Assembly: GCF_003050865.1 (NCBI RefSeq)
Contig: NZ_QAOK01000014.1
Location: 1-64,000, forward strand
Source of the DNA: Nitrosospira multiformis
GTDB taxonomy: Bacteria; Pseudomonadota; Gammaproteobacteria; Burkholderiales; Nitrosomonadaceae
DNA: 64,000 nucleotides
Direction: 5' to 3'
This document shows, in pieces, positions 47,953 through 59,206 of this stretch. A model generated the notes under the pieces. The model worked only from the letters and a program-made list of their open reading frames with translations. It did not search any database and was not told where the DNA came from. The first letter of the stretch is position 1. Every line of letters begins with the position of its first letter. The translations under genes and the position numbers were made by a program.

Positions 47953-49473
47953 TTAATTCGCCGTCACCAGGTTCAGGTCGAGTTGGGTGCTGGAACGTCT
48001 CTCCGTGAGAGGAGGACTACCACTGCGTTGCGCCTCCAGAACGGCCAGGTATTCCGGCGTTACATCCCCGGTAATATAGCGCCCGTCGAAACACGAAGTC
48101 TCATACTGAGAGATGAATGGATTGACGCGGCGTACATCTTTAATGAGAGAATCGAGCTCCTGATACACCAGATGATCGGCGCCAATCTCCCGGCATATTT
48201 CCTCGTCATCCCGCCCCGTGGCAATGAGTTCGTGACGCGTAGGCATATCGATGCCATAAACGTTGGGAAACCGCACGGGGGGTGCAGCAGAAGCAAAAAA
48301 CACCTTGTTCGCGCCGGCTTCCTTCGCCATCTGGACGATTTCACGGCTGGTAGTGCCGCGTACGATCGAATCATCGACCAGCAACACATTTTTTCCGCGA
48401 AACTCCACGCCCATGGCATTGAGCTTCTGGCGGACCGACTTGCGGCGCAGTTGCTGGCCCGGCATGATAAAAGTTCGACCGATGTAGCGGTTTTTTACGA
48501 AACCTTCACGAAAACTTATGCCCAGGCGGTTGGCAAGCTGCAAAGCACTGGGGCGACTGGAATCAGGAATCGGAATGACCACATCGATATCGAGATGACT
48601 CATCGTGGCTTTGACTTTATCGGCCAGACTCTCTCCCATGTTGAGCCGGGTTTCATAGACTGAAATTCCGTCTATGACTGAATCCGGCCGTGCGAGATAG
48701 ACATACTCGAAGATGCAGGGATTGTGCGAGGGGTTGGGCGCGCACTGCTTATTGTAAAAATTGCCGCTGTCATCAATAAAAATCGCCTCGCCAGGCTCAA
48801 CATCCCTCACCAGCTTGAATCCCAAGGTATCGAGCGCCACACTCTCGGACGCCACCAGATACTCCGTCCCATGCTCGGTTTCCGCGCACCCGAACACAAG
48901 GGGGCGAATACCATAAGGATCGCGGAACGCGAGCAATCCGTAACCTGCAATCATTGCTATGACGGCGTAGGCGCCTTTGCAACGCTCGTGCACACCGGAT
49001 ACGGCGGCAAAAATAGCGGCGGGATCGAGCTGGTGGTTCTTCGTGCTCCTCTGCAACTCGTGCGCCAGCACATTAAGGAGCACTTCCGAATCCGAATTGG
49101 TGTTGACGTGCCGCAAATCCTCGCGGAACAACTCATCTTTGAGCTGTGCGGAATTGGTCAGATTGCCGTTATGCCCGAGTACGATTCCGAATGGCGAGTT
49201 GACATAAAACGGCTGTGCTTCTGCAGGAGACTCGGCGGAACCGGCAGTGGGATAACGCACCTGGCCGATCCCCATGTTCCCGAGCAAGGCGCGCATATTC
49301 CGCGTGCGAAACACGTCGCGCACCAGGCCGCTGTTCTTGTGCATGTGGAAGGTATTCCCCTGGGCGGTAACAATTCCGGCCGCATCCTGCCCGCGATGCT
49401 GCAGCACCAGCAACCCGTCGTAGAGTAGCTGGTTTACGGGAGCATGCGAAACTAAACCCAGAATTCCACACAT
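47953..49473 (-). CDS. purF: Amidophosphoribosyltransferase
   Basis: A 506-residue PurF that makes phosphoribosylamine from PRPP and glutamine, the first step of purine synthesis. The catalytic Cys2 follows the initiator Met (MCGILGLVS), exposed after Met removal. The PRPP-binding motif is [14 protein letters not shown]. Start ATG 49473 is fixed by the Cys2 requirement. The gene belongs to the cvpA-purF pair conserved in proteobacteria. Confidence 0.97.
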   Translation of the reverse strand: MCGILGLVSHAPVNQLLYDGLLVLQHRGQDAAGIVTAQGNTFHMHKNSGLVRDVFRTRNMRALLGNMGIGQVRYPTAGSAESPAEAQPFYVNSPFGIVLGHNGNLTNSAQLKDELFREDLRHVNTNSDSEVLLNVLAHELQRSTKNHQLDPAAIFAAVSGVHERCKGAYAVIAMIAGYGLLAFRDPYGIRPLVFGCAETEHGTEYLVASESVALDTLGFKLVRDVEPGEAIFIDDSGNFYNKQCAPNPSHNPCIFEYVYLARPDSVIDGISVYETRLNMGESLADKVKATMSHLDIDVVIPIPDSSRPSALQLANRLGISFREGFVKNRYIGRTFIMPGQQLRRKSVRQKLNAMGVEFRGKNVLLVDDSIVRGTTSREIVQMAKEAGANKVFFASAAPPVRFPNVYGIDMPTRHELIATGRDDEEICREIGADHLVYQELDSLIKDVRRVNPFISQYETSCFDGRYITGDVTPEYLAVLEAQRSGSPPLTERRSSTQLDLNLVTAN

Positions 49474-49563
49474 GGACGCACTCCGCAAAAATGACTTAGA
49501 TCGACGCTATACGAAAAGTTGCACGAGTTCATCAAGTGGAATCCGGCGCATTCGGTTATTGCG

Positions 49564-50088
49564 CTATTGCTTGCGCTTCAGTTCCGCATAGTGGATACGC
49601 CTGGACAAATCCTGCGGCAACCACGGCAGCACCACCATTGCTGCAGCCTCCAGGTGCTTGCTCAGTACCGCTTTTCGCCAGAAGGGCTCCTGCGGCAGAG
49701 CGGTAAGACCTGCTGCCAGCACGATTACCAGCACCACTACCAACCCGCGGATAAAACCGAACAGGGAGCCGAAAAATCTGTCGGTGAAACCCAATCCTAC
49801 CGTCTGGATCAAAGCTGAAATCAGCATGGTCACGAGACCCATCGCCACCAGGGTTGTCAGGAATAATGCAATGAAAGCCAGCAGGATACGCAGTGATTCT
49901 CCGCCGATAGTTGAAGGCACCATGGGCGCGAATCCTGCGGCCAAAGAATTCGCCACCATGAATGCGACTATCCAGCTGACCAGGGACAATATTTCTCGCA
50001 CAACGCCGCGCGATACACTGAGCAGGATTGACACAATCAGTATCGCCAGGACAGCGTAATCGAAGCCAGTCAGATCAGCAGTAAACAT
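49564..50088 (-). CDS. cvpA: CvpA family membrane protein
   Basis: A 174-residue protein with four hydrophobic helices (about 10-30, 33-52, 65-88, 103-125), typical of CvpA, originally tied to colicin V production and to envelope integrity. FDYAVLAILIVSILLSVSRGVVREILSL is the family N-terminus. It stands directly upstream of purF. Confidence 0.9.
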   Translation of the reverse strand: MFTADLTGFDYAVLAILIVSILLSVSRGVVREILSLVSWIVAFMVANSLAAGFAPMVPSTIGGESLRILLAFIALFLTTLVAMGLVTMLISALIQTVGLGFTDRFFGSLFGFIRGLVVVLVIVLAAGLTALPQEPFWRKAVLSKHLEAAAMVVLPWLPQDLSRRIHYAELKRKQ

Positions 50089-50134
50089 GGCAGAATGCGA
50101 GGTAGCCTTGTGTACAGGGTTTCATGATCCTCAC

Positions 50135-50902
50135 CTACTTTTCTGTAACCACACCTTCGAATCCCAGGTTCTTCAGTTTTTCCCGTGTTTTCTCAGCCTC
50201 CTCGCGTGTCGCGAAAGGACCGACGCGCACGCGGGTTACTTCTTCCTTGCCGGATTTCACGATTTCAGTATAGGCGGAGAAATTCTGTGAAGCGACCTTT
50301 TCCGATTGCCGGGCCGCTTTTGTTGGCGTAGAAAAAGCGCCTAACTGCACTACAAATGATGCTTCCCGCGAAGCAGCCGGCGTGGCGTTTTTACTGGCCG
50401 TTTCCGCTCGGGAAGTGGCGGGCGCAGTGTTTGTAGCCGCCCTTTCATTCCGCGGGGCAGCAGGCAGGGCATTTTTACTGGCTGTTTCCACTCGAGAAGC
50501 AGCGGGAGCAGTGCTTGTAGCCGCCGTTTCATTCCGCGGAGCAGCAGGCGCAGGGCTTGCACTGGTCTTTTCATTGATGGAGGCAAGCGTCTCACGAGGA
50601 GGTACAGCCGTTATATTCTTACCGGATGCCGCACCTGCCTGCTCGGGCCCCTCAGCCTGAGGCATGGAGGAAGCGGTTGCGAGAGGCGTATTTGCCGGGG
50701 AAACAGATTCGGCGGCAAGCTCTTCCACTGAATCCTCAGACGGGATGTGTATGTCGATTTCATGACCGCGCCGGTCAGGCTTGCTGTCAAGGATCATCGG
50801 CAATACCACCACTGCCGCGGTTGCCAGGACGATTGCGCCGACCAGACGTCGTCTGGCGCGCTTTCTTAGCTGAATCTCTTCTTCGCTGAGGGTCTTTGCC
50901 AT
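50135..50902 (-). CDS. SPOR-domain protein (DedD-like)
   Basis: A 255-residue protein. A short cytoplasmic start (RKRARRRLVGA) is followed by a membrane helix (about 19-38) and a long Ala/Pro/Thr-rich linker. The SPOR domain (about 180-253, VQLGAFSTPTKAARQSEKV ... RVRVGPFATREEAEKTREKL) binds denuded glycan at the division septum. The linker contains an 84-bp tandem repeat (28 residues; start points 50387 and 50471 in plus coordinates). It is likely the DedD-type division protein found in the folC-dedD-cvpA-purF block. Confidence 0.9.
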   Translation of the reverse strand: MAKTLSEEEIQLRKRARRRLVGAIVLATAAVVVLPMILDSKPDRRGHEIDIHIPSEDSVEELAAESVSPANTPLATASSMPQAEGPEQAGAASGKNITAVPPRETLASINEKTSASPAPAAPRNETAATSTAPAASRVETASKNALPAAPRNERAATNTAPATSRAETASKNATPAASREASFVVQLGAFSTPTKAARQSEKVASQNFSAYTEIVKSGKEEVTRVRVGPFATREEAEKTREKLKNLGFEGVVTEK

Positions 50903-50917
50903 TAAATATCGGGAAGT

Positions 50918-52246
50918 CTACCTGCGCTCAACCATATTCTTTAACACTTCAGCCACGGTATGGAATGAGCCGAAAACACAAATTCTATCATTTCTGGCTG
51001 CCTGCTCACAGGCGTAGGCATATGCCTCGGATGGATTGCGAAACTTGCGGATGGTATGCACGGCGACTTCACTTGCGTCCCCCGCGCCCGACTCAGCGAT
51101 TTGCAGCGCCTGGGCAACCTGCGCGGCGACTTCGTCCACTGTCGCGCCTCTTGGAGCGTCAATGCCCGATACCAGCCAGACATCCACTCTGGACCTCACC
51201 TCCCGCACCACGCCGGCGATATCCTTATCCCGGAGCATTGCGAATACCGCATACGTTCGAGGATAACGCTCCATGCTATCAAGGCTGGCAGCAAACGCTC
51301 GCGCTGCACCTGGATTATGGGCAACATCGAGCACCGTGACCGGCCGCCCAGGCAACACCTGAAACCGTCCTGGCCAAACCACCTCCAGCAATCCATGGCG
51401 AATATCGCTCAGGGTGACCGGGAAGGTATCTTTCAGGGAATCCAGCGCGGCGAGGCATGCACTGGCGTTTTTCAACTGACAGGCACCGCGCAGGGTTGGG
51501 TAAGGGAGTGCGTGTCTGCTCTCGCCGTTCCCCCAGTAGCTCCAGGACTGTGGAGCGGTTGAATAACCGAAGTGCTCCCCGATATGCGTGAGGTTGGCGC
51601 CGATTGATTGCGCATGACGGCGCACGCTTACAGGCAAATCCGGCTCGGAACAGATCGCCGCCTTCCCCGACCTGAAAATTCCGGCCTTTTCGAATCCGAT
51701 CTGTTCACGCGTGTTGCCCAGATAATCCATATGATCGAAATCCACACTGGTAAGGACTGCGCAATCGGTATTGAATACATTGACCGCATCCAGTCGCCCA
51801 CCTAGTCCCACCTCCAGAATTGCGATTTCCACTTCGGCCTGACTGAACAAGTACATGGCCGCCAGCGTGCCAAACTCGAAATAAGTCAGGGACACGCCGC
51901 TATTCATCCGCGCCGACTCGACAGCACGGAAAGCTTCGCACAATTCATCGTCGCCTGCTTCCCCCTGGTTGATCCGCACGCGTTCGTTATATCGCAGCAA
52001 GTGGGGCGAGGTATAGCATCCGACGCGATATCCGGCATGGCTCAGAATGGCTTCCAGCATCATGCATGTCGATCCCTTCCCGTTGGTACCTGCAACGGAA
52101 ATGATGGAAAATGAAGGCTCGAGCCCCAGTTCCGCCTGGACGCACCGTATCCGCTCTAGGCCCATCTCGATAGCTGTGGGATGCATGCGTTCCAGGTAGG
52201 CCAGCCACTCTGGCAACGTTGCAGAAGCAAAGGAGAAAGTGCTCAT
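50918..52246 (-). CDS. folC: Dihydrofolate/folylpolyglutamate synthase
   Basis: A 442-residue bifunctional Mur-ligase-fold enzyme that adds glutamate to dihydropteroate and folates. The P-loop is SVAGTNGKGSTCMMLE; further motifs are TSPHLLRYNERVRING-like, EVGLGGRLDAVN and LDVAHNPGAARAF. Length is normal. It lies 46 bp after accD in the trpA-accD-folC cluster shared by beta- and gammaproteobacteria. Confidence 0.96.
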   Translation of the reverse strand: MSTFSFASATLPEWLAYLERMHPTAIEMGLERIRCVQAELGLEPSFSIISVAGTNGKGSTCMMLEAILSHAGYRVGCYTSPHLLRYNERVRINQGEAGDDELCEAFRAVESARMNSGVSLTYFEFGTLAAMYLFSQAEVEIAILEVGLGGRLDAVNVFNTDCAVLTSVDFDHMDYLGNTREQIGFEKAGIFRSGKAAICSEPDLPVSVRRHAQSIGANLTHIGEHFGYSTAPQSWSYWGNGESRHALPYPTLRGACQLKNASACLAALDSLKDTFPVTLSDIRHGLLEVVWPGRFQVLPGRPVTVLDVAHNPGAARAFAASLDSMERYPRTYAVFAMLRDKDIAGVVREVRSRVDVWLVSGIDAPRGATVDEVAAQVAQALQIAESGAGDASEVAVHTIRKFRNPSEAYAYACEQAARNDRICVFGSFHTVAEVLKNMVERR

Positions 52247-52292
52247 GCCTGCGATGGCACGGTAAGTGTGATTATGCGTCGAGCGAAAATGC

Positions 52293-53162
52293 TCAGGGTG
52301 CAGGGGAGGAAGTGCGCATCAGCAACGCAGACAAGTTGGCGACCTTGTCGCGCATGCGCCGGCGATCGACGATCATGTCTATCGCTCCATGCTCCAGCAG
52401 GAACTCGGAGCGCTGAAATCCTTCCGGCAGGGTCTGCCGCACCGTCTGCTCGATCACCCTCGGTCCCGCAAAACCGATCAGGGCGCCCGGCTCAGCAATC
52501 ACTACATCGCCAATGAAAGCAAAACTGGCAGACACACCGCCCATGGTAGGGTCCGTCAGGACCGAAATAAACGGAAGCCCTTCACGGCTCAGCCGGGTCA
52601 GTACGGCAGTGGTTTTGGCCATCTGCATGAGCGACAGCAGGCCTTCCTGCATGCGCGCCCCGCCACTCGCCGCAAAGCATACAAAGGCCAGACGCCGGTC
52701 GACACATGTCTGCACACCGCGTATGAAGCGTTCGCCGACGACGGATCCCATCGACCCCCCCATGAAACCGAATTCGAATGCTGCGACAACGACGGGAACC
52801 GCCTTGACGCTGCCCTGCATCACGACCAAGGCGTCATCTTCGTCAGTCTCTCTTTTCGCCTCCGCCAGCCTGTCGGAGTAACGCTTGCTATCCTTGAATT
52901 TAAGGGGATCGAGCGAATGGACTTCTGCCCCGATTTCGCGGCGATTCTCCGGATCCAGAAACAGGTCGAGCCGGACGCGCGCGGAGATCCGGTTGTGATG
53001 ACCGCACTTGGGACAGACGTTGAGATTGTTCCCCAGATCGGAATAGTAAAGCACTGCCTCGCAGGAGGCGCACTTGCTCCACAGTCCCTCAGGCACCGCT
53101 TTCTTTTCACCGCTTTCCTTGCGCTTGATCTTGGGCGGGAGAAGTTTCTGAAACCAGCTCAT
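52293..53162 (-). CDS. accD: Acetyl-CoA carboxylase carboxyltransferase subunit beta
   Basis: A 289-residue AccD. An N-terminal zinc ribbon (two CxxC pairs: CASC and CPKCGHH) precedes the carboxyltransferase domain with [27 protein letters not shown] and [15 protein letters not shown]. With AccA it transfers CO2 from biotin to acetyl-CoA, the first step of fatty-acid synthesis. It overlaps trpA by 4 bp. Confidence 0.97.
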   Translation of the reverse strand: MSWFQKLLPPKIKRKESGEKKAVPEGLWSKCASCEAVLYYSDLGNNLNVCPKCGHHNRISARVRLDLFLDPENRREIGAEVHSLDPLKFKDSKRYSDRLAEAKRETDEDDALVVMQGSVKAVPVVVAAFEFGFMGGSMGSVVGERFIRGVQTCVDRRLAFVCFAASGGARMQEGLLSLMQMAKTTAVLTRLSREGLPFISVLTDPTMGGVSASFAFIGDVVIAEPGALIGFAGPRVIEQTVRQTLPEGFQRSEFLLEHGAIDMIVDRRRMRDKVANLSALLMRTSSPAP

Positions 53163-53998
53163 AAGTGTGTAAGTTTAACGGCGGCTGATGATGCAGGACT
53201 TGCCGCATCTATTGCAATTCGCAGACTTTTTACCAGACGATGGACATTTGTTAGCACCTCCGCCTTGGGCGATCTTTCAATTTCTTCGATGATGCGGCTT
53301 CCCACCACCACTGCATCGGCAAGCTCCGCCACTGCCCGGGCGGTTGCGCCGTCACGTATGCCAAAGCCCACTCCGATGGGAATGGAAATGTGGGAACGCA
53401 GTCCGTCGAGTTTCTCCGCCACATCACGCAGGTCGAGGTGAAGCGAACCGGTAACGCCTTTCAGCGAAACGTAGTACACATATCCTTCCGCGAGGGACGC
53501 CACCCGCTCGACGCGTTGCTGTGGCGTAGTCGGAGAAAGCAGGAAAATGGGAGCGATATTCTGACGTTTCAGGCATTCCACCCACTCCACCGATTCCTCC
53601 GGAGGATAATCCACAATCAGCACACCATCTACGCCGCACGCTTTTGCTCTTGCCGTGAATGCATCATAGCCCATCGCTTCGACCGGATTGGCGTAACCCA
53701 TCAGCACAACCGGCGTACTGGAATCACTTTCCCTGAATTCTCCCACCATTGCCAGCACATCCTGCAATGAAACGCGATGCTTCAGCGCACGTTCGGAAGA
53801 ACGCTGAATCGTCGGTCCATCCGCCATCGGATCGGAAAATGGAACCCCCAGCTCGATGATGTCGGCGCCAGCCTGCACCAGTTCATGCATCAGTGGGACC
53901 ATCATTCCGGGTTCGGGATCGCCAGCAGTGATAAAAGGAATGAGTGCCTTTCTCCGATTCTGGCGCAGCTTGCCAAACAGGGTGGAAATACGGGACAT
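53159..53998 (-). CDS. trpA: Tryptophan synthase alpha subunit
   Basis: A 279-residue TIM-barrel that cleaves indole-3-glycerol phosphate. Catalytic Glu and Asp are in [28 protein letters not shown] marks the N-terminal strand. Start ATG 53998 ([15 protein letters not shown]) is chosen over the longer frame reaching 54067, which overlaps trpB. It is coupled to accD at its end. Confidence 0.96.
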   Translation of the reverse strand: MSRISTLFGKLRQNRRKALIPFITAGDPEPGMMVPLMHELVQAGADIIELGVPFSDPMADGPTIQRSSERALKHRVSLQDVLAMVGEFRESDSSTPVVLMGYANPVEAMGYDAFTARAKACGVDGVLIVDYPPEESVEWVECLKRQNIAPIFLLSPTTPQQRVERVASLAEGYVYYVSLKGVTGSLHLDLRDVAEKLDGLRSHISIPIGVGFGIRDGATARAVAELADAVVVGSRIIEEIERSPKAEVLTNVHRLVKSLRIAIDAASPASSAAVKLTHL

Positions 53999-54014
53999 GA
54001 ACGGACTTTGCAGG

Positions 54015-55211
54015 TTATAAGGTGATATGCGAAGCGTGCGCAACGGTAGACATATCCTTGTCGCCACGCCCCGACAAGTTCACCAGCAACAGCTTATCAG
54101 GAGTGAGCGCAGATGCGAGCTGGGCTGCATAAGCCAGTGCATGGCTGGATTCGAGCGCCGGAATGATCCCTTCGTAATGGCACAGTGCATGGAATGCTTC
54201 CAGAGCCTGCTCATCGGTTATTCCGATATATTCAGCACGGCCGCTGTCCTTGAGCCAGGCATGCTCCGGTCCTACGCCAGGATAATCCAGGCCTGCCGAA
54301 ATGGAATGTGTTTCAACGATCTGCCCATTCTCGTCCTGGATCAGGTAAGTACGATTGCCGTGCAACACGCCCGGCCGTCCCTTCGTCAGGGTGGCGGCAT
54401 GCTGATCCGTCTCCACTCCGTGTCCGGCCGCTTCCACTCCGATCATCCGGATGCTGCTGTCAAGATAGGGATAAAAAAGCCCAATGGCATTTGAGCCGCC
54501 ACCTACGCAGGCGATCAGGGCATCGGGCTGCCGTCCATAATCCTCCTGCATCTGGATTATTGCCTCGCGCCCGATAATAGCCTGGAAATCACGTACCATC
54601 ATGGGATAGGGATGAGGTCCGGCCACAGTACCGATGATGTAAAAAGTATCCGCAACATTGGTCACCCAGTCGCGCATGGCCTCGTTCAAGGCATCCTTCA
54701 GCGTGCGTGAACCGGATTCGACCGGTATGACCTCCGCACCCAGAAGCTTCATCCGGTAAACATTGGCGGCCTGGCGCTCCACATCGACCGATCCCATGTA
54801 TATGACACACTCCATCCCATAACGGGCTGCAACCGTAGCCGTGGCAACACCATGCTGGCCAGCGCCGGTCTCGGCTATTACCCGCGATTTGCCCATTCGC
54901 CTGGCCAGTAGCGCCTGTCCCATCGCATTATTGATTTTGTGTGCGCCCGTATGGTTCAGGTCTTCGCGCTTGAGCAGGATCTGGGCGCCCCCCAGATGCG
55001 CCGACCATCGTTTTGCATGATAAATGGGAGTGGGGCGTCCCACATAATGCTTGAGTTCATGGGCGAATTCTCCCTGAAAGTCAGCATCGCTGCGATAGCG
55101 CTCGTACTGTATGCGCAAATCCTCCAGGGCCGAGATCAGCGTTTCCGCGACAAAGATACCGCCGTACGGACCAAAGTGACCGTGACTATCCGGAAGATCA
55201 TAGACTTTCAC
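54015..55211 (-). CDS. trpB: Tryptophan synthase beta subunit
   Basis: A 398-residue PLP enzyme condensing indole with serine. The PLP lysine is in [10 protein letters not shown]; the phosphate loop is [11 protein letters not shown]. The N-terminus [18 protein letters not shown] begins at GTG 55211, preceded by GAGGAG. The frame extends 27 codons upstream through the trpF 3' end and is not used. The overlap with trpF is 14 bp. Confidence 0.96.
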   Translation of the reverse strand: MKVYDLPDSHGHFGPYGGIFVAETLISALEDLRIQYERYRSDADFQGEFAHELKHYVGRPTPIYHAKRWSAHLGGAQILLKREDLNHTGAHKINNAMGQALLARRMGKSRVIAETGAGQHGVATATVAARYGMECVIYMGSVDVERQAANVYRMKLLGAEVIPVESGSRTLKDALNEAMRDWVTNVADTFYIIGTVAGPHPYPMMVRDFQAIIGREAIIQMQEDYGRQPDALIACVGGGSNAIGLFYPYLDSSIRMIGVEAAGHGVETDQHAATLTKGRPGVLHGNRTYLIQDENGQIVETHSISAGLDYPGVGPEHAWLKDSGRAEYIGITDEQALEAFHALCHYEGIIPALESSHALAYAAQLASALTPDKLLLVNLSGRGDKDMSTVAHASHITL

Positions 55212-55824
55212 TGATTCCAACTCCTCGCATGAATGCTGCAATTTTTTCCGAATCCTTAATGCCCTTCGCGGCTTCCACCCCACTGGACACATCTACTGCC
55301 CATGGACGCGCCTGCTGGATCGCGCTCGTAATGTTGCCTGCGTGTAATCCACCCGAAAGAATCAGCGGCAGCGGCAGATTGCGCGGAATCAGGTTCCAGT
55401 CGAACGCCTCTCCGGTCCCCCCGGGTTCGCCTTCCACATACGTATCCAGCAGCAAACCGATAGCTCCTGCATAAAGGGATGCGTATTGTAGCAAATCCAG
55501 CCCCGCCCTGACTCTTACCGCCTTTATATAGGGAAGTGAAAATTGCCGGCAGAACTCGGGGCTTTCGCTGCCGTGAAATTGCAGCAGGTTCAGGCCAGCA
55601 ACCGAGATGCTTTCGTCCACCCACCCTGCCTCAGGGTCGACATAGACACCCACTGAAGTAACGAATGGCGGCAACGCGGACACGATTCCGCGGACTCCGG
55701 CCGGTGAAATATAACGCGCGCTCCGCTCCCAGAAGACAAAGCCCACAGCATTCGCTCCGAGATGCACTGCCGCAAGCGCATCTTCCACTCGGGTTATACC
55801 GCAAACTTTTACTCGAATCGACAT
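55198..55824 (-). CDS. trpF: Phosphoribosylanthranilate isomerase
   Basis: A 208-residue TrpF that isomerises phosphoribosylanthranilate. Catalytic Cys is in VKVCGITR, and the catalytic Asp in the [14 protein letters not shown] segment. [10 protein letters not shown] and [15 protein letters not shown] complete the phosphate site. Start ATG 55824 sits inside the last codons of truA, so truA-trpF-trpB are overlapping and coupled. Confidence 0.95.
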   Translation of the reverse strand: MSIRVKVCGITRVEDALAAVHLGANAVGFVFWERSARYISPAGVRGIVSALPPFVTSVGVYVDPEAGWVDESISVAGLNLLQFHGSESPEFCRQFSLPYIKAVRVRAGLDLLQYASLYAGAIGLLLDTYVEGEPGGTGEAFDWNLIPRNLPLPLILSGGLHAGNITSAIQQARPWAVDVSSGVEAAKGIKDSEKIAAFMRGVGISESL

Positions 55825-56696
55825 ATATCCCTGACTTCCGGTTTTGCTGCCGAAACCCGGTTTCCGCCACTCGTCGCCCATGATGGGACGACAGCCAGCC
55901 TAGTCGTGCCCGGCATTATTGCGGCAAGAGAGGGTTCGACAAAAGGCGGGAGCTTCCACCTCATGTCATAGGCAACTCCTGCCAAGTATAACCCGGAAGC
56001 GGAAAAAGTCGGCGCAGCTTCGCTGCGCTTCCCGTTTTCAAGCAGTTTCCCTATCCAGTCAGGACGAAACTTACCTTTGCCCACATAGACCAGGCAACCG
56101 ACGATATTACGTACCATGTGGTGCAAAAATGCATTGGCGCGCAACTCAAACACAACAATATTTCCCACTCGCGTAACTTCCAGTTTTGTCACGGTGCGCA
56201 CGGGGGATTTGGCCTGGCATTCAGCAGCGCGAAAGGCGCTGAAATCGTGTTCGCCCACCATCATCTGAGCCGCCGTTTGCATCGATTCGAGATGGAGCGG
56301 CTGATGAAACCAGCCGACTTTGTGTTGATGAAGTCCCGGCCGCACCGGATGGTTCAGCAACAGATAGAGGTAGCAGCGCTCGATCGCACAGTAGCGGGCA
56401 TGAAAATCATCCGCTGTTCGGGAGGCCCATAGCATGGCAATGCTGTCGGGCAGCAGTGCGTTTGTACCCCGCACCCACGCACTCATGGGTCGTTCCGCCC
56501 GAGTATCGAAATGCAGCACCTGGTAGATAGCATGGACTCCTGCATCAGTTCTCCCTGCCGTGACTACTCGAATGGGCTCGCCCGCAATTTCCGATAAGGC
56601 CGCTTCCACAGCATCCTGCACGGTATTTCCCCTTGGCTGGCTTTGCCAGCCGCAGAAATTGGTGCCGTCATACTCCAGCACCATTGCGATTCTCAC
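55809..56696 (-). CDS. truA: tRNA pseudouridine(38-40) synthase TruA
   Basis: A 295-residue TruA acting on U38-U40 of tRNA anticodon stems. The catalytic aspartate is D51 in TAGRTDAGVHA. MVLEYDGTNFCGWQSQP is the N-terminal signature. About 30 residues at the C-terminus extend beyond the usual length and overlap trpF by 16 bp. Confidence 0.95.
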   Translation of the reverse strand: MRIAMVLEYDGTNFCGWQSQPRGNTVQDAVEAALSEIAGEPIRVVTAGRTDAGVHAIYQVLHFDTRAERPMSAWVRGTNALLPDSIAMLWASRTADDFHARYCAIERCYLYLLLNHPVRPGLHQHKVGWFHQPLHLESMQTAAQMMVGEHDFSAFRAAECQAKSPVRTVTKLEVTRVGNIVVFELRANAFLHHMVRNIVGCLVYVGKGKFRPDWIGKLLENGKRSEAAPTFSASGLYLAGVAYDMRWKLPPFVEPSLAAIMPGTTRLAVVPSWATSGGNRVSAAKPEVRDICRFE

Positions 56697-56890
56697 GGTA
56701 AAGCTACCATCGTGATTTTGGTGATACTTGTACCGGACCTGCCCAGGGAATTTTTAAACACGTTTCGGGAAACGGAAGTAGTGACGTATAAACAGACGCT
56801 TTCCAGCGCAACAGTGAGGTGCTGATTGACTAGTTCGCCATCGGCCATCGCTTCCCCACAAGATTCCTGCAGGGATCTTACGCTTTCCTG

Positions 56891-57772
56891 CTACAGAACG
56901 AGTGCCCACGGCAATGGTCCCCATTCTTTCTCCCTTTCTTCTGTTTTGGAAGATTGTTTTCTGTGCCACTCGGCCGTATGCATCCTCACTTCCTGATTGG
57001 CTTCCCCTATCGTTATCATATTGATTTCACTGCTGTCGGGTATTCTCAGGACGAACCCGGCCTTGAGTTGATGCATGTTGTTGTCAGTAAATGCCTCGCG
57101 GTTTGCGTGAAACAGTGCAACCAGCGCCTGATTGAAGCTTGCTTCAGGAGGAAGCGCGATATTTTTTGCGATTCCTGACAGCGTATCGCCTGGTTTTACG
57201 GGACCATAGGTCCGATAGGACGGGTTTGACGCAGTTGCTCCTGGAAGGAGCCTGGCTTGTCCTGACGAGACACTATCGTGCGCTATGGCTGGATCTGTTT
57301 TACCATCTGCAGGGTAGCAATGCGATGGCGGCTGAGCTGACTCATTTTCCCGGGACAATGCACCTGTTTCGGCAAGGGGTAGCAAGGCTGTATATTCACG
57401 CAATAAACGCCCTGATGCCCAGTTCAGCTCAATCAGGATATTCAGGAACGGTTCGTCAACGGGTTGCGGAGAAACAATCCGGATATAAGGCTGACCATCT
57501 GGATGGATTTCAATGGTGGTTCTGAACGTGGATAAAAGCGGAGAATAATCGACATTTACCTTGCGGAAGACATCATGTGATGCAAGGTGAGCATTCAGGG
57601 AAGATTTCTCTTCTGTTGTTACCGTCACCAGATCGATTTCTGCCTGGAACGGCTGCCCTTGCACAGAATTGACAGTGAGCCTTCCCAGACCTGCTGCATG
57701 ACTGGCTTCCACCGACATCACAGCGGCCAGAAATGAAAAAAACAGACTGCACTTAAACCTCGGCTTCTGCAC
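56891..57772 (-). CDS. Short FimV-like protein (N-terminal and LysM part only)
   Basis: A 293-residue protein in the position normally held by fimV (between truA and asd). Signal peptide about 1-26 (VMSVEASHAAG). The FimV N-terminal domain follows (about 28-135, GRLTVNSVQGQPFQAEIDL ... PQPVDEPFLNILIELNW). A LysM-like region at about 190-250 begins YGPVKPGDTLSGIAKNI. Full FimV proteins are several times longer, with an acidic linker, a membrane helix and a cytoplasmic TPR domain, all absent here. It binds peptidoglycan and supports type IV pili or T2SS in other species. The 194 bp to truA hold no remnant of the missing part. Confidence 0.85.
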   Translation of the reverse strand: MQKPRFKCSLFFSFLAAVMSVEASHAAGLGRLTVNSVQGQPFQAEIDLVTVTTEEKSSLNAHLASHDVFRKVNVDYSPLLSTFRTTIEIHPDGQPYIRIVSPQPVDEPFLNILIELNWASGRLLREYTALLPLAETGALSRENESAQPPSHCYPADGKTDPAIAHDSVSSGQARLLPGATASNPSYRTYGPVKPGDTLSGIAKNIALPPEASFNQALVALFHANREAFTDNNMHQLKAGFVLRIPDSSEINMITIGEANQEVRMHTAEWHRKQSSKTEEREKEWGPLPWALVL

Positions 57773-58031
57773 GGCAATATACTCTCAGGGAGGAATGCCC
57801 TATCCCTTGACGAAGATCGGGAGCCCGATCAGACATGGGCTGCAGGCATGCAAGACGTGCACCCGGGTTTCGTTCAAGAAGAAAGCGGGCTGCCATCGAA
57901 CGATAGGCAATCTCAATCGGGCGATTGCGAAAAAATGAGTCTCGAAAAGGCGCAAGGGAAGCTCCAGAAGATGGAAACCAGGCAACACGATGTCTTGGTC
58001 GACCGTGCGCCTTTGCCGCTTCTATCGGTTC

Positions 58032-59144
58032 TCAGGCCGCCACCAGGATTCTGAGCATTCTGCGCAGCGGCTCGGCTGCACCCCAGAGCAACTGGTCTCC
58101 CACAGTGAATGCAGAAAGATACTCGCCGCCCATGGCAAGCTTGCGCAATCGGCCAACCGGTATTGTCAGCTTGCCGGTAACCGCAGCAGGAGTCAACTCT
58201 TTCAATGTATGCTCCCGCTCATTGGGAACGACCCTTACCCAACTGTTCGAAGCGGCAAGCACGTCTTCAACTTCATCCAGAGGAACATCCTTCTTCAGCT
58301 TCACGGTCAGCGCCTGGCTATGGCACCGCATGGCGCCTACACGAACACAGATACCATCCACGGGAACCGTTCGTTCACTACGCCCCAGTATCTTGTTCGT
58401 CTCGGATTGTCCCTTCCATTCTTCCCGTGTCTGCCCATTGCCCAAATCCCTGTCTATCCAGGGGATAAGACTGCCCGCAAGCGGCACCCCGAAATTCTCG
58501 GTTGGAAAATTTTCATCACGAAGTGTTCCCGCCACCTCACGGTCGATATCGAGTATGCCGGCCGCAGGGTCATCCAGCAGATTTTTCGCCACGCGATGCG
58601 CTTCGCCCATTTGCAGAAGCAATTCCCGCATATTCTGCGCGCCGGCCCCGGAAGCTGCCTGATAAGTCATAGCACTCATCCACTCCACCAGCTCTTCTTT
58701 GAAGAGCCCGTTCATGGCCATCAGCATCAGGCTGACAGTGCAATTGCCCCCGATATAGTTTTTTATCCCATCGTGCAGCGCCTGCTCGATAACAGGCATG
58801 TTGACCGGGTCCAGTATGATGACAGCATCATCTTTCATCCGCAGCGTGGAGGCTGCATCGATCCAGTAACCCTGCCAGCCAGCTTCCCGCAGCCGGGGAA
58901 AAATCGCGCCGGTATAATCCCCTCCCTGGCAGGAAACCAGGACATCCATTGACCTGAGCTCGTTTATATCATTCGCGTCCTTCAGGGGCGGAGCTTCCTG
59001 GCCGATATCCGGTGCTTTGCCGCCCTTCTGCGAAGTGGAGAAGAAAGTTGGTTCCACCAATGCAAAATCATTTTCTTCCCGCATGCGTTGCATGAGAACC
59101 GACCCTACCATGCCCCGCCAACCGATAAAACCGACTCGTTTCAT
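58032..59144 (-). CDS. asd: Aspartate-semialdehyde dehydrogenase
   Basis: A 370-residue Asd, NADPH-dependent, making aspartate semialdehyde for lysine, threonine, methionine and diaminopimelate. The nucleophile is C135 in GGNCTVSLM, the same number as in E. coli Asd. [13 protein letters not shown] is the nucleotide-binding start; ATG 59144 gives this canonical N-terminus. It lies between leuB and fimV, the order common in betaproteobacteria. The downstream gap 57773-58031 shows no gene. Confidence 0.97.
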   Translation of the reverse strand: MKRVGFIGWRGMVGSVLMQRMREENDFALVEPTFFSTSQKGGKAPDIGQEAPPLKDANDINELRSMDVLVSCQGGDYTGAIFPRLREAGWQGYWIDAASTLRMKDDAVIILDPVNMPVIEQALHDGIKNYIGGNCTVSLMLMAMNGLFKEELVEWMSAMTYQAASGAGAQNMRELLLQMGEAHRVAKNLLDDPAAGILDIDREVAGTLRDENFPTENFGVPLAGSLIPWIDRDLGNGQTREEWKGQSETNKILGRSERTVPVDGICVRVGAMRCHSQALTVKLKKDVPLDEVEDVLAASNSWVRVVPNEREHTLKELTPAAVTGKLTIPVGRLRKLAMGGEYLSAFTVGDQLLWGAAEPLRRMLRILVAA

Positions 59145-59206
59145 TGATATCTCTCTTTTGGAAGAAATCCTGGTTTGATTCAACCGCAGGATGTGAAGTG
59201 CCGTAT

